Shown piece by piece: positions 26,641 through 35,729 of a stretch of 64,000 bases of DNA (its first letter is position 1; each line of letters opens with the position of its first letter). The DNA is taken from the NCBI GenBank assembly GCA_964601805.1, contig CAZROW010000004.1, positions 6,430-70,429 on the forward strand. The letters run 5' to 3'. Source of the stretch: Eutrophocola sp964601805. GTDB lineage: Bacteria > Pseudomonadota > Gammaproteobacteria > Pseudomonadales > Pseudohongiellaceae. The translations under genes were made by a program, and so were the position numbers. Below the pieces are notes generated by a model that saw only the letters and a program-made list of their open reading frames with translations, made no database searches and was not told where the DNA came from.

Positions 26641-27942
26641 TTACAGTTTTTCCAGCAAGGCATAGTAAAAGCCGTCAGTACCGGCCACCGCGGGAAGAAA
26701 CTGCAGGCCAATGCTGCAAGGCAATGCCCCGTCAATAGAGATTGGCACATTGACCGCATCCGGCGTTTGGTCGAGGAAAGCAGCTACTTGCCTTTCGTTC
26801 TCATCGCGCAGTACTGAACAGGTGGAATAAAGCAGCCTTCCGCCAGGTTTCAGGCAGGCCCACAGGGACATCAGCAATTTTTGCTGCAGAGCGTTGAGTT
26901 CAGCCAGGTCTTGCTGGCGTCTGAGTAGCTTGATATCCGGGTGTCTGCGAATGACGCCGGTGCCGGAACAGGGGGCATCCAGGAGAATCTTGTCAAAGGG
27001 CTCGCCATTCCACCAGGCCCCGGTTTCTGTGGCATCGGCGCATAACAGGTCGGCTTCCAGGTGGCAGCGTTCCAGGTTTTCCCGAACACGGGCTAGGCGG
27101 GATTCACTGTTGTCCAGGGCCTGCATGGACAGGCCGGGTGTGTACTCTAGCAGGCTGCAGGTTTTGCCGCCGGGAGCCGCACAGGCGTCAAGAATCCTGT
27201 CGCCACTGGCGGGATTGAGCAATGGGGCGACCAGCTGGGAGGCCTCGTCCTGAACGCTGACCAGGCCGGCCTCAAAACCGGGAAGTTCGCTGACCTCAAC
27301 CGGGGACTCCAGGATGACAGCGGTGCTGGTATGCGGGCCGGGCCGGGCAGGGATGGCGGCCTCTGACAGGCGAGACAGGTAATCTTCACGGGGGCAGCGC
27401 TGGCTGTTAACCCGCAGGATCATGGGCGCGCGCTGGTTATTGTTCAGCATCAGGCTTTCGGCCTGCTCCGGCCAGTCGGCTTGAAATGCTGATGCCAGCC
27501 ATTCGGGGTGGGACAGGCGGGCAGATGAATCGGCTTTGGCAGCTTCTTCCAGGGCGGACATATCTCTCAGGGCCTGGCGCAGTACGGCGTTGACCAGGTT
27601 CTTGGCCCAGGGTTTTTTCAGCTGCCTGGTCAGGGCAACACTTTCATTCACCGCGGCGTGGTCGGGAGTGCGCATGTGAAACAACTGGTAGAGTCCCAGC
27701 AGTATCAGGCAATGGACATCCAGGTCCTTGTTGCGAAGGGGTTTGTCCATCAGGCGGCTACTGAAAAAGGCCAGTTGGTGGTACCAGCGACACACACCAT
27801 AGGTATATTCACTGACCAGTGCCAGGTTGGCATCGGGGTTGTCGCTGCGGGCCTCCTTGAGCAGCGATGATAATGAGCCGCTTCCAGAGACCAGGCTTTT
27901 CAGTATATAAACAGAAAGTAAGCGGTCACTTTTAGCTTTCAT
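26641..27942 (-). CDS. rsmB: 16S rRNA (cytosine967-C5)-methyltransferase RsmB
   Basis: SAM-dependent rRNA methyltransferase. An N-terminal NusB-like RNA-binding domain (about 1-140) precedes a Rossmann methyltransferase domain with the SAM loop DACAAPGGKT near 252, DAPCSGTGVIRRHPD (first conserved Cys) and STCSVLRDENE (catalytic Cys). Length 433. It lies 9 bp after fmt in the def-fmt-rsmB-trkA order known from E. coli and Pseudomonas. Confidence 0.95.
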   Translation of the reverse strand: MKAKSDRLLSVYILKSLVSGSGSLSSLLKEARSDNPDANLALVSEYTYGVCRWYHQLAFFSSRLMDKPLRNKDLDVHCLILLGLYQLFHMRTPDHAAVNESVALTRQLKKPWAKNLVNAVLRQALRDMSALEEAAKADSSARLSHPEWLASAFQADWPEQAESLMLNNNQRAPMILRVNSQRCPREDYLSRLSEAAIPARPGPHTSTAVILESPVEVSELPGFEAGLVSVQDEASQLVAPLLNPASGDRILDACAAPGGKTCSLLEYTPGLSMQALDNSESRLARVRENLERCHLEADLLCADATETGAWWNGEPFDKILLDAPCSGTGVIRRHPDIKLLRRQQDLAELNALQQKLLMSLWACLKPGGRLLYSTCSVLRDENERQVAAFLDQTPDAVNVPISIDGALPCSIGLQFLPAVAGTDGFYYALLEKL

Positions 27943-27951
27943 CAGGTGTGC

Positions 27952-28914
27952 TCAGGCCCCGTCCGGGGCCGCGAGAGAGTCGCCGGTGGAGAACAACCCG
28001 GGATTGCCGTTGAAAATGTCCCTGAGGGCCAGGGGCTTTTTGCCGGGCAACTGCACCTTTAATATCTTCAGTGCATTTTCACCGCAGGCGACAGACATGC
28101 TGTCCGGCCGGAGACTGATGATGGTGCCGGCCTCGGCTTGACCCGCAAACGGCTCGGGCAGGGCGGCAATCAGGCGAAGACGGTCATCTCCCAGGTAGCA
28201 CCAGGCCGGTGAGCGGGGGAAAAAGGCCTGGACCTGGCGATGCACCTGGCTGGCAGGCTGATGCCAGTCAATCTGCGATTCTGCCTTGGTCAGCTTGGCG
28301 GCATAGGTGGTGCTTGCATCGTCCTGAACAACAGCCCTGGCCTGGTAATTGGCCAGGTCGGGCAGCAGGCGGTTAAGGCCTTCTATACCCAGTGAAATCA
28401 GGCGTTCGGTAATGGTCTGGGCGTTGTCATGGATTTTTATGGGGGTAGGCAGCTCAAGCAGGACATCCCCGGTATCCAGCCCTGCATCCATTTGCATGAG
28501 GGAAACCCCGGTTTCACTGTCGCCGGCCAGAATGGCCCGCTCAACCGGGGCTGCGCCGCGCCAGCGTGGCAGCAGTGAAGCATGCACGTTAACACAGCCC
28601 AGCCGGGGAATATCGAGCACGGCCTGGCTCAAAATCAGTCCGTAAGCTACCACGATCATGACGTCAGGCTGCAGGGCCGCCAGGTCCGAACAGGCTGCCT
28701 CGTCGAGTTTTTGTGGCTGGAACACGGGAATGGCATGTTGCTGGGCCACGGCTTTGACGGGGGTTGGCTGGATTTTTTTGCCCCGGCCGGTAGGTCGGTC
28801 AGGTTGCGTGAAGACACCCACGACATGGTGATGTGCCGCCAGCAGGCCTTTCAGGTGCTCGGCAGCAAAACCGGGTGTGCCGGCGAAAACAATGCGCAGG
28901 GGCTGGTCTTTCAT
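27952..28914 (-). CDS. fmt: Methionyl-tRNA formyltransferase
   Basis: Formylates initiator Met-tRNA with 10-formyltetrahydrofolate. The N-terminal formyltransferase domain shows the catalytic HASLLPRWRGAAPVERA block near residues 108-125, plus the FAGTPGFAAEHL start. The C-terminal tRNA-binding domain completes 320 residues. It lies 20 bp after def, its functional partner in N-formyl processing. Confidence 0.97.
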   Translation of the reverse strand: MKDQPLRIVFAGTPGFAAEHLKGLLAAHHHVVGVFTQPDRPTGRGKKIQPTPVKAVAQQHAIPVFQPQKLDEAACSDLAALQPDVMIVVAYGLILSQAVLDIPRLGCVNVHASLLPRWRGAAPVERAILAGDSETGVSLMQMDAGLDTGDVLLELPTPIKIHDNAQTITERLISLGIEGLNRLLPDLANYQARAVVQDDASTTYAAKLTKAESQIDWHQPASQVHRQVQAFFPRSPAWCYLGDDRLRLIAALPEPFAGQAEAGTIISLRPDSMSVACGENALKILKVQLPGKKPLALRDIFNGNPGLFSTGDSLAAPDGA

Positions 28915-28934
28915 GGTATTAACAGGGGCCGGTG

Positions 28935-29456
28935 TCAGGCCGGGGTCGCGGTTTTTTGCTGGCGGTGTTCTTTCTCCAGCTTGGACTTGATGCGCTGGCG
29001 CTTCAGGGCAGAAATATAGTCAACGAACAGCTTGCCATTGAGGTGGTCAATTTCGTGCTGTATGCATACCGCCATTATGCCTTCGGCCTCGAGCTCAAAG
29101 GCCTTACCGTCCCTGTCCAGGGCATTTACCCTGACTTTTCGGGGCCTGGAGACGAGTTCGTAATAACCGGGAACGGACAGGCAGCCCTCTTCATGACCCA
29201 GGGGTTCCGGGTCAATGACCGTGATTTCCGGGTTGATAAACACCTGGGGCTCATTGCGCTGCTCGGAAATATCGATCACCAGCATACGCTTGTGCACATT
29301 GACCTGTGTGGCGGCAAGCCCTATTCCCTCGGCGTGATACATGGTTTCAACCATGTCATCCAGGGTTGTTCGAATATCGTCATCCACCTGCGCCACCGGC
29401 TCCGCTTTCTTGCGCAGCCGCGGATCGGGGAATTCCAGGATCGTCATGAGGCTCAT
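28935..29456 (-). CDS. def: Peptide deformylase
   Basis: Metalloenzyme removing N-formyl from new polypeptides. All three motifs are intact: GIGLAATQ near residue 44, EEGCLSVPG near 88-96 (metal-binding Cys) and QHEIDHLNG near 131-139 (two metal-binding His and catalytic Glu). 173 residues. It is the first gene of def-fmt-rsmB and is divergent from the LysM gene across a 224-bp spacer. Confidence 0.98.
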   Translation of the reverse strand: MSLMTILEFPDPRLRKKAEPVAQVDDDIRTTLDDMVETMYHAEGIGLAATQVNVHKRMLVIDISEQRNEPQVFINPEITVIDPEPLGHEEGCLSVPGYYELVSRPRKVRVNALDRDGKAFELEAEGIMAVCIQHEIDHLNGKLFVDYISALKRQRIKSKLEKEHRQQKTATPA

Positions 29457-29600
29457 AGGTCTATATATCGGGGCATTTTGAAAAGGCTCAAGCCCTTATG
29501 ATACGCCAATCACAGTGAGATTTTTAAATTTATGCTCTGATAGTGACACCGGAATACCAAAATACGTCACAATTTACGTAAAATAAGCTTGCTAAGCATA

Positions 29601-29606
29601 TATAAT
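29601..29606 (+). promoter_or_regulatory. Candidate -10 element of the LysM-dprA transcript
   Basis: A perfect TATAAT lies about 75 bases upstream of the LysM gene in the divergent def spacer. The 17-bp upstream position has no good -35, so the call is weak; an activator or an alternative spacing may apply. Confidence 0.35.
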
Positions 29607-29680
29607 CTAGGCACTTATTGTTACTATTCTGAAAAATTACAAATGGCCGGCCTGCCCAGACCAGCCTGACGAGGTTGCCA

Positions 29681-30787
29681 ATGGTAAACACGTTGAAAAA
29701 ATTGATACCGGTTATGCTGTTGTTGCAGAGCCTCTCTGGTGCCCTTTTTGCTGCCGACCAGGTGCAGATTCGTGAAGATGCACCGGCGCGCTATGAGGTT
29801 GTCCGTGGCGACACCCTGTGGGATATTTCGGGGCGTTTCCTGACCGACCCCTGGCTCTGGCCGGAAGTCTGGGAACTGAATCCGCAAATTGAAAACCCGC
29901 ACCTGATCTATCCAGGTGACATCATTGAAATTCAATATACCGCTGACGGCCCCATTCTGACCCTGAACCGTGGTGGCGTGCCAGATGCTGAAGGCCTGCG
30001 CTCCGTCAGGTTGTCGCCGCAAGTCAGGCGCCAGCCATTAAGCGGTGCCATTGATGCCATTCCGCTTGACCAGATCAGTGCCGTGTTAAGCGGCAATATC
30101 GTGATTCCTGCCGGCGAACTGGACAGCTCACCTTACCTGTTGGGGAACCGTTCCGGTAACCTGTTTACCAGTGACACCGATGATATTTTTGCCAAGGGAA
30201 GCTGGAGCAGCAACGTCGACCAGTACGATATTGTCAGGCCGGGCCGTGAATATATTGATCCCGATTCGGGTGAGGTCGTGGGTGTTGAAGGCAGGCTCAT
30301 TGGCACAGCGGTAATTCTTGAGCGCGATGGTGATAATGCCACCCTGCGCGTTTCCGATATTCGGGAAGAAGCCCGCCAGGGTGACCGCTTCATTCCGAGT
30401 GCCGGTAATCGCATTGACTCCAATTACTTTCCACAGCCTCCGTCATTTTCTGTCAATGCCCGTATCCTGGATATTGCAACCGGCCGACGTGTCGGCGGCA
30501 AGTACGACACCATCGTGATCAACAAGGGCAGTGGCGATCGCCTGAGGACCGGCGACCTGCTGGCCCTGCAAAGACCGGATATCGTTGTTGAAGATGAAAT
30601 CGGTACTGCCACGGTTGGCGAACGTTTCAAGCGTTCACTGGGGTTCAGTAACGAAAATGTTGAAACCTTCGATGGCGAGATATACGCATCGGTACTAATC
30701 TACAGGGTATTTGATGACACCAGTCTCGGAGTCATCCTCAGTGCAGATGGTGTTGTACGCCTAGAGGATTTCGTCGTCACACCCTGA
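29681..30787 (+). CDS. LysM-domain exported protein
   Basis: Envelope protein of 368 residues, probably binding peptidoglycan. A signal peptide is clear (MVNTLKKLIPVMLLLQSLSG, cut near residue 24 after ALFA), followed by one LysM module at about 36-84 (YEVVRGDTLWDISGRF ... IYPGDIIEI). The remaining 280 residues are beta-rich with no motif I recognise. I use ATG 29681 because GAGG lies at 29671-29674; a TTG two codons earlier is in frame. A LysM protein upstream of dprA is a conserved gammaproteobacterial arrangement, though its exact role is not established. Confidence 0.85.
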   Translation: MVNTLKKLIPVMLLLQSLSGALFAADQVQIREDAPARYEVVRGDTLWDISGRFLTDPWLWPEVWELNPQIENPHLIYPGDIIEIQYTADGPILTLNRGGVPDAEGLRSVRLSPQVRRQPLSGAIDAIPLDQISAVLSGNIVIPAGELDSSPYLLGNRSGNLFTSDTDDIFAKGSWSSNVDQYDIVRPGREYIDPDSGEVVGVEGRLIGTAVILERDGDNATLRVSDIREEARQGDRFIPSAGNRIDSNYFPQPPSFSVNARILDIATGRRVGGKYDTIVINKGSGDRLRTGDLLALQRPDIVVEDEIGTATVGERFKRSLGFSNENVETFDGEIYASVLIYRVFDDTSLGVILSADGVVRLEDFVVTP

Positions 30788-30816
30788 TCGAATTCGGGCC
30801 TGGTCATGGATGACCA

Positions 30817-32010
30817 ATGTACCCGACAACTCCGCAAGACTCTCCGGCCACTACCAGGCCAGACCACCACAACCAGGCCGGGAATTTATTACCCTGGCTG
30901 ACATTAGCCCATATTCCGGGTATGCATTCTCGCCTGTTCAACCGCCTGCTTGAGACTTTCCATGATCCTGTCTCCGTGCTGGCTGCAGAACCTGGGCAGC
31001 TGGTCCGGGCAGGGGTCAACGATGATACTGCCAGGTGTATCAGAAATGCCGGGCAGGGCAGGATGGGCGATGACGTCAAAAAAGCCGTGGACAACGCCCT
31101 GTCCTGGAAGGAGCAGGGCCGCCAGCACATCATCACACTTCATGATCCGCAATACCCTGGCTTGCTGGCAACAATTCCCGATCCACCGCCGGTGCTCTAT
31201 GTGAAAGGCGATCCAACCCTGCCTGGCAAGGCGATGATTGCCATGGTTGGCAGCAGAAGACCCACTGTGGACGGGCGCCGAAATGCCCGTCATTTTGCCG
31301 GCGAAATAGCAGCCCATGGCCTGGGCATTTGCAGCGGACTGGCACTGGGGATCGACGTGGAAAGTCACCGGGGCACCCTGGCAGAAAATGGGAAAACCGT
31401 TGCTGTGCTGGGCACAGGCATTGATGAAATTTACCCGGCGGGCAATCGGGAGATGTTTGCCCGCGTTGCCGAGCAGGGCGCACTGGTAAGCGAATTCAAT
31501 CCGGGGACATTGCCCAGGCCGGAAAACTTTCCGCGGCGAAACCGTATCATCAGCGGGCTTAGCCTGGGCGTGCTGGTGGTTGAGGCCGGATTGAAAAGCG
31601 GCTCCATGATCACGGCGAAACTTGCCCTTGAGCAGGGACGTGAAGTGTTTGCCATTCCCGGTTCCATTCACAATCCCATGGCAAGGGGTTGCCACCGGCT
31701 GATTGCCGAAGGTGCGAAACTGGTAGAGCAGGCCAGGGAGATCCTTGAGGAATGTGCAGCCCCTTACCAGGGCGCCAGTGTTTCGACAACGTGCAAGCAT
31801 GACCACGCTGATACATCTGGTCACTCCCTGGATGCTGTCCAGCAACAGATACTGGCCTTGATTGGCAGGGACCCGGTATTCACTGATGTCCTGGTCAGTG
31901 AAAGCGCCCTTCCTGTAACACAGGTCTCCGCAGCCCTGGCCGAACTGGAAATGCTTGGCCTGGTCAGGCGTGAAGGAGGGGGTTTTGTGATCAGCAACGA
32001 TTGGGCCTGA
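30817..32010 (+). CDS. dprA: DNA-processing protein DprA
   Basis: Loads RecA on incoming single-stranded DNA during natural transformation. The 397 residues show an N-terminal helical domain, the Rossmann-like core with GSRRPT near residue 144 and SGLALGID near 173-180, and a C-terminal winged-helix region (about 345-397). Full length and intact. It lies 29 bp after the LysM gene, and the tsaC reading frame follows directly, as in E. coli smf-tsaC. No other competence genes are in view. Confidence 0.95.
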   Translation: MYPTTPQDSPATTRPDHHNQAGNLLPWLTLAHIPGMHSRLFNRLLETFHDPVSVLAAEPGQLVRAGVNDDTARCIRNAGQGRMGDDVKKAVDNALSWKEQGRQHIITLHDPQYPGLLATIPDPPPVLYVKGDPTLPGKAMIAMVGSRRPTVDGRRNARHFAGEIAAHGLGICSGLALGIDVESHRGTLAENGKTVAVLGTGIDEIYPAGNREMFARVAEQGALVSEFNPGTLPRPENFPRRNRIISGLSLGVLVVEAGLKSGSMITAKLALEQGREVFAIPGSIHNPMARGCHRLIAEGAKLVEQAREILEECAAPYQGASVSTTCKHDHADTSGHSLDAVQQQILALIGRDPVFTDVLVSESALPVTQVSAALAELEMLGLVRREGGGFVISNDWA

Positions 32011-32060
32011 CTCATAAAAGATGCGAGAATACGCGGCGAATTTTCCAGCGGTATTTTTCC

Positions 32061-32609
32061 ATGACAGAAATAGAAAAAGCAGCAGGTATCATCAGCACCG
32101 GTGGGGTTATTGCCTACCCCACGGAAGGAGTCTGGGGCCTGGGCTGTGATCCCCGGCATGAAGAGGCCGTGCAGCGCATCCTGTCATTGAAACAGCGCCC
32201 GGTCAGCAAGGGGCTTATCCTTGTTGCAGCGAACATGGCGCAGGTAGAAAACCTGGTTGTTGACTTGCCTGCGGCCTACCGGGAAATTCTGGAAAAAACA
32301 TGGCCGGGGCCAAATACCTGGCTGTTACCTGATACTTATCAATTTATTCCGGATTGGATCAAGGGAGAATTCGCAACCGTGGCCATTCGGATCAGTGCGC
32401 ACCCCCTGGTGAAAGCTTTGTGCGAAACCTGCGGAAGCATGCTGGTATCCACGTCTGCCAACCCGGCAGACAAGCCACCGGCCCTGACACAAGCTGAAGT
32501 CGAGCAGTACTTTCCTGAAGGGCTGGACTTCATCCTGCCCGGAGAGCTGGGAGGTCAGGATGGGCCAAGCACCATTCGTGATCTCATGAGCCAGGATGTT
32601 ATCAGGTAG
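32061..32609 (+). CDS. tsaC: Threonylcarbamoyl-AMP synthase TsaC
   Basis: Makes threonylcarbamoyl-adenylate for t6A37 tRNA modification. I choose ATG 32061 (182 aa), since the protein then starts MTEIEKAAGII, directly before the YrdC fold; an in-frame start at 32001 would overlap dprA. Signature blocks are AYPTEGVWGLGCDP near 18-31, KQRPVSKGLIL and STSANPADKPP. The short TsaC form (no Sua5 extension) is typical of gammaproteobacteria. Confidence 0.94.
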   Translation: MTEIEKAAGIISTGGVIAYPTEGVWGLGCDPRHEEAVQRILSLKQRPVSKGLILVAANMAQVENLVVDLPAAYREILEKTWPGPNTWLLPDTYQFIPDWIKGEFATVAIRISAHPLVKALCETCGSMLVSTSANPADKPPALTQAEVEQYFPEGLDFILPGELGGQDGPSTIRDLMSQDVIR

Positions 32610-32623
32610 AAGTCATCAAGCTG

Positions 32624-32644
32624 GTAACAGGCAACAGGCAACAG
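32624..32644 (+). repeat. Heptamer tandem repeat abutting the assembly gap
   Basis: Three 7-bp units in a row (GTAACAG, GCAACAG, GCAACAG) run straight into the N stretch. The assembly probably broke in a longer array of this unit. Confidence 0.7.
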
Positions 32645-32744
32645 NNNNNNNNNNNNNNNNNNNNNNNNNNNNNNNNNNNNNNNNNNNNNNNNNNNNNNNN
32701 NNNNNNNNNNNNNNNNNNNNNNNNNNNNNNNNNNNNNNNNNNNN
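32645..32744. other. Assembly gap of 100 N
   Basis: Exactly 100 unknown bases between tsaC and hemF, the conventional placeholder for a gap of unknown length. Any gene or repeat that belongs here cannot be seen, so the tsaC-hemF adjacency is provisional. Confidence 0.99.
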
Positions 32745-32775
32745 TAATAGAAAGAAACAGGAATTGGAGTGAAGC

Positions 32776-33687
32776 GTGACAACAATCAACAGTGAAGCCG
32801 TCAGGGAATACCTGCTCGATTTACAGGACAGGATTTGCAGTGGCCTGGAAGCTGCCGATGGCAGTGCCAGTTTTGGCGAGGACAAGTGGGACCGTGAAAC
32901 CGGCGGCAGTGGCAGGACGCGGGTTATCCAGGGTGATGTCTTGCAAAAAGGCGGCGTGGCATTTTCCCATGTCTTCGGTGATTCCCTGCCGGCCTCGGCC
33001 TCTGCCAGTCGTCCCGAACTGGCGGGCAGTTCCTACCAGGCCATGGGCGTGTCACTGGTTATTCATCCTGATAACCCGTTTGTCCCGACCTCCCATGCCA
33101 ATGTGCGGTTTTTTATTGCGGAAAAGGAAGGACAGGAGCCGGTGTGGTGGTTTGGCGGTGGTTTTGACATGACGCCTTACTACGGGTTCGAAGAGGACTG
33201 TATTCACTGGCACCAGGTAGCGAAAAAAGCCTGTGATGATTTCGGGCCGGAAGTCTATCCACGTTTCAAGAAATGGTGCGATGAGTATTTCTGGTTGTCT
33301 CACCGAAATGAAGCCCGGGGTATTGGCGGATTGTTTTTTGATGACCTGAATGAGTGGGATTTTGAAAAGTGTTTCGCTTTCATGCAGTCAGTGGGTGATA
33401 GTTACCTGCCCGCTTATGTGCCCATCATAGAAAAACGCAAGGACACCCCGTTTGGCGAGAAGGAAAAATGGTTCCAGGAATATCGCCGCGGACGTTATGC
33501 AGAATTCAACCTGGTGTTTGACCGTGGCACGATCTTCGGCCTACGTTCGGGAGTCGGGCGCACCGAGTCCATACTCATGTCCCTGCCGCCCCAGGTGCGT
33601 TGGGAATACGACTGGCAGCCGGAAGCCGGTACCGAGGAAGCGCGTCTCTACACTGACTTTCTTCCAGCGAAAGACTGGTTGGCTTGA
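32776..33687 (+). CDS. hemF: Oxygen-dependent coproporphyrinogen III oxidase
   Basis: Decarboxylates coproporphyrinogen III to protoporphyrinogen IX in haem synthesis, using O2. The 303 residues include HANVRFF, GGGFDMTPYYGFEEDCIHWH and NEARGIGGLFFDDL, the family blocks. Translation starts at GTG 32776 with GGAG at 32766-32769. Its presence indicates aerobic haem synthesis and fits the nearby haem A genes. An assembly gap lies 31 bp upstream, so its promoter region is incomplete. Confidence 0.97.
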   Translation: MTTINSEAVREYLLDLQDRICSGLEAADGSASFGEDKWDRETGGSGRTRVIQGDVLQKGGVAFSHVFGDSLPASASASRPELAGSSYQAMGVSLVIHPDNPFVPTSHANVRFFIAEKEGQEPVWWFGGGFDMTPYYGFEEDCIHWHQVAKKACDDFGPEVYPRFKKWCDEYFWLSHRNEARGIGGLFFDDLNEWDFEKCFAFMQSVGDSYLPAYVPIIEKRKDTPFGEKEKWFQEYRRGRYAEFNLVFDRGTIFGLRSGVGRTESILMSLPPQVRWEYDWQPEAGTEEARLYTDFLPAKDWLA

Positions 33688-33796
33688 GGTATGCCAGCTG
33701 GTCGGTCTTAAACAGGCTGCCTGAGCTGTCGTATGCTGGTGTGTTGTAGCAAGTTATACTGGCGCTTCACCTGCAATAGTTAAAAGGAAGTGCACC

Positions 33797-34630
33797 TTGG
33801 ACCGTTACGTCGTCGTCGGCAATCCTGTCGGTCACAGCAAGTCCCCGTTGATCCATACCGCCTTTGCGCAGCAAACCGGCCAGCAGCTTGAATACAGCAC
33901 ACTGTTGTCTGACATCGATTGTTTCACCGAAACCATGCAGGAGTTTTTCAACTCAGGCGGCAAAGGTGCCAATGTCACCGTACCCTTCAAGCAGGAAGCC
34001 TGTGCGCTGGCAAAACACTTGACGCTTGAAGCCAGCACGGCAGGTGCCGTCAACACGCTTTATCTTGATGAACAGCAGCATCTTTGCGGGCACAACACGG
34101 ATGGCCTGGGGCTGGTCAGGGATGTTCTCGCCAACCATGGTGGCTCACTGGCCGGCAAACAACTCCTGGTGCTGGGCGCCGGTGGGGCAACCCGGGGTAT
34201 TCTGCAACCTTTCCTGGCGCAAAAACCGGCATCATTGTTTATCGCCAATCGCACCGTCAGCAAGGCCGAAGAGCTGGCTTCTGCTTTCAGTGCACTGGCT
34301 GAAGAGGCGGGTGTGGAGAGTTTATCCGGAGGTGGTTTCGACGACCTGGCAGGCAGGCAGTTCGACTGGGTTTTCAATGCGACATCCGCCAGCTTGCAGG
34401 GCGACCTGCCGCCATTGCCTGAAGGCATCGTGACACAAGACACCTGGTGTTATGACCTGATGTACAGCAACGAGCCCACGGCATTTTGCCAGTGGGCAGA
34501 AAACAGTGGGGCTGCAAACGTCATGGACGGGTTGGGCATGCTGGTGGAGCAGGCGGCGGAATCCTTCCTGGTCTGGCGCGGCATCCGGCCGGAAACCGCT
34601 GATATTCTTGCCCGCTTGCGGCAATCCTGA
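33797..34630 (+). CDS. aroE: Shikimate dehydrogenase
   Basis: NADPH-dependent reduction of 3-dehydroshikimate in aromatic amino acid synthesis. The shikimate-binding NPVGHSKSPLIH block is at residues 9-20, with conserved Lys in ANVTVPFK, and the NADP loop GAGGATRGI near 130. Length 277 is normal. The start is TTG 33797 with a strong AAGGAAG six bases upstream. hemF precedes it by 109 bp, a common pairing in this group. Confidence 0.96.
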   Translation: MDRYVVVGNPVGHSKSPLIHTAFAQQTGQQLEYSTLLSDIDCFTETMQEFFNSGGKGANVTVPFKQEACALAKHLTLEASTAGAVNTLYLDEQQHLCGHNTDGLGLVRDVLANHGGSLAGKQLLVLGAGGATRGILQPFLAQKPASLFIANRTVSKAEELASAFSALAEEAGVESLSGGGFDDLAGRQFDWVFNATSASLQGDLPPLPEGIVTQDTWCYDLMYSNEPTAFCQWAENSGAANVMDGLGMLVEQAAESFLVWRGIRPETADILARLRQS

Positions 34631-34648
34631 AAGGGAATCCGTACGTAC

Positions 34649-35194
34649 TTACTTCAGGACTTCTGAGGAATTCAGGTGCATGTCCTTGAGCTTGGCATAG
34701 TGTTTGGCGCTGTAGACCAGGAAATCAATTTCTTCCTGGCGCAAATCGCGCACCCGCACAGCGGGTGAGCCCACATAAAGACCGCCACTGGTCAGAGTCT
34801 TTCCCGGGGAGACGACACTGCCGCCGCCCAGGATGATATCCGATTCAATTACCGCACCGTCCATCACGATAGCGCCCATACCGATCAGCACCCGGTCATG
34901 GATGGTACAGCCGTGCAATACAGCCCGGTGACCCACGGTGACATCGCTGCCGATATCCAGGGCAAAGCCATCAGGGCCAAAGGACTCCGGCGAGGTGCAA
35001 TGCAGGACAGAGCCATCCTGGATGTTGGTGCGATCACCAATGGTGATGGAATGGACATCACCGCGAATCACGGACATGGGCCAGACCGAGGAATCCACGC
35101 CCAGGCGCACATTGCCAATGACGATGGCACTGGCATCAATGTAGGCACGGTCGCCGATTTTGGGGTGGTATTCCATGTAGCTGCGTACTGTCAT
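34649..35194 (-). CDS. Gamma-class carbonic anhydrase-like protein (YrdA family)
   Basis: Left-handed beta-helix hexapeptide-repeat protein, 182 residues from ATG 35194; a longer frame to 35401 would add 69 residues that look non-coding. Repeats such as GNVRLGVDSSVWP and ISDVTVGHRAVLHGCTI-type turns run through the protein. Three candidate zinc histidines are visible (LHCTS, GHRAVLHG). It resembles YrdA/PaaY/CaiE. Carbonic anhydrase activity is a family guess only. It converges with aroE, 18 bp apart. Confidence 0.82.
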   Translation of the reverse strand: MTVRSYMEYHPKIGDRAYIDASAIVIGNVRLGVDSSVWPMSVIRGDVHSITIGDRTNIQDGSVLHCTSPESFGPDGFALDIGSDVTVGHRAVLHGCTIHDRVLIGMGAIVMDGAVIESDIILGGGSVVSPGKTLTSGGLYVGSPAVRVRDLRQEEIDFLVYSAKHYAKLKDMHLNSSEVLK

Positions 35195-35424
35195 AGGAGT
35201 ATTCCGGGTCAGAAGTGAAGCAGATGTGCCTGACTGGATTATTTTCCAAAACTCCTTTGGAAACAAGGGACCACAAATGGCAAATCTGAAAAAAAGGCTG
35301 TTATAATGCGCGCCCCGAATTGGCACGTCAGAAACCGGTGTTCTGGTCAGCTGTCGTTCCCGACTTTCAGGGCTCTTGTGGATACTGGCCCCGGGGCCCA
35401 AACCAGGCTTGGTTACAGACTAGC

Positions 35425-35721
35425 ATGCAGGCCAATGACATTAATGTGATTATTTTCTGGGCATGTGTGGCTATCGGCGCTGCCGTTTATGCTGCCATCA
35501 TCTGGTCACTTGTGGCCTACAGGAAGTCAAAGAAGCAGGAAGCATCGTTTCACAAGAGTACGGCAACGGAAATTGCCTGGACCGTCATTCCGCTGCTGAT
35601 CATCGTGGCGATGACCATTCCGGCGGCGAAACTACTGACCCGGCTATATACGGGTGACAATGAATCGGTTGGCATACTGGCCAACCCGGCAGAACAGGCG
35701 ACAAGCCAGGGCACAATCTGA
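35425..35721 (+). CDS. Truncated cytochrome c oxidase subunit II (membrane domain only)
   Basis: The 98 residues match the two-helix membrane part of CoxB: MQANDINVIIFWACVAIG begins helix 1, then the loop YRKSKKQEASFHKSTATEI, then helix 2 WTVIPLLIIVAMTIPAAK. The protein stops about 25 residues later, so the whole periplasmic CuA domain (Cys, His, Met ligands) is missing. The reading frame is open and its codons look normal. ctaA starts 9 bp downstream, so coxA, ctaG, coxC and surf1, usually located between, are absent. A TATAAT at 35302-35307 may drive it. Start is ATG 35425, without a clear ribosome site; a TTG at 35320 is in frame. Confidence 0.75.
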   Translation: MQANDINVIIFWACVAIGAAVYAAIIWSLVAYRKSKKQEASFHKSTATEIAWTVIPLLIIVAMTIPAAKLLTRLYTGDNESVGILANPAEQATSQGTI

Positions 35722-35729
35722 AACAACTC

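Noticed and set aside
32555..32885. Minus-strand ORFs that cross the N gap
   Set aside because: Their middle is unknown sequence, and their ends are shadows of tsaC and hemF.
34649..35401. 250-residue form of the carbonic anhydrase-like protein
   Set aside because: The first 69 residues are not family-like and overlap the divergent promoter region; ATG 35194 gives the normal length.
35320..35424. N-terminal extension of the CoxB fragment from TTG 35320
   Set aside because: The extra residues do not resemble a CoxB signal or leader, and the start would lie almost on the putative transcription start.
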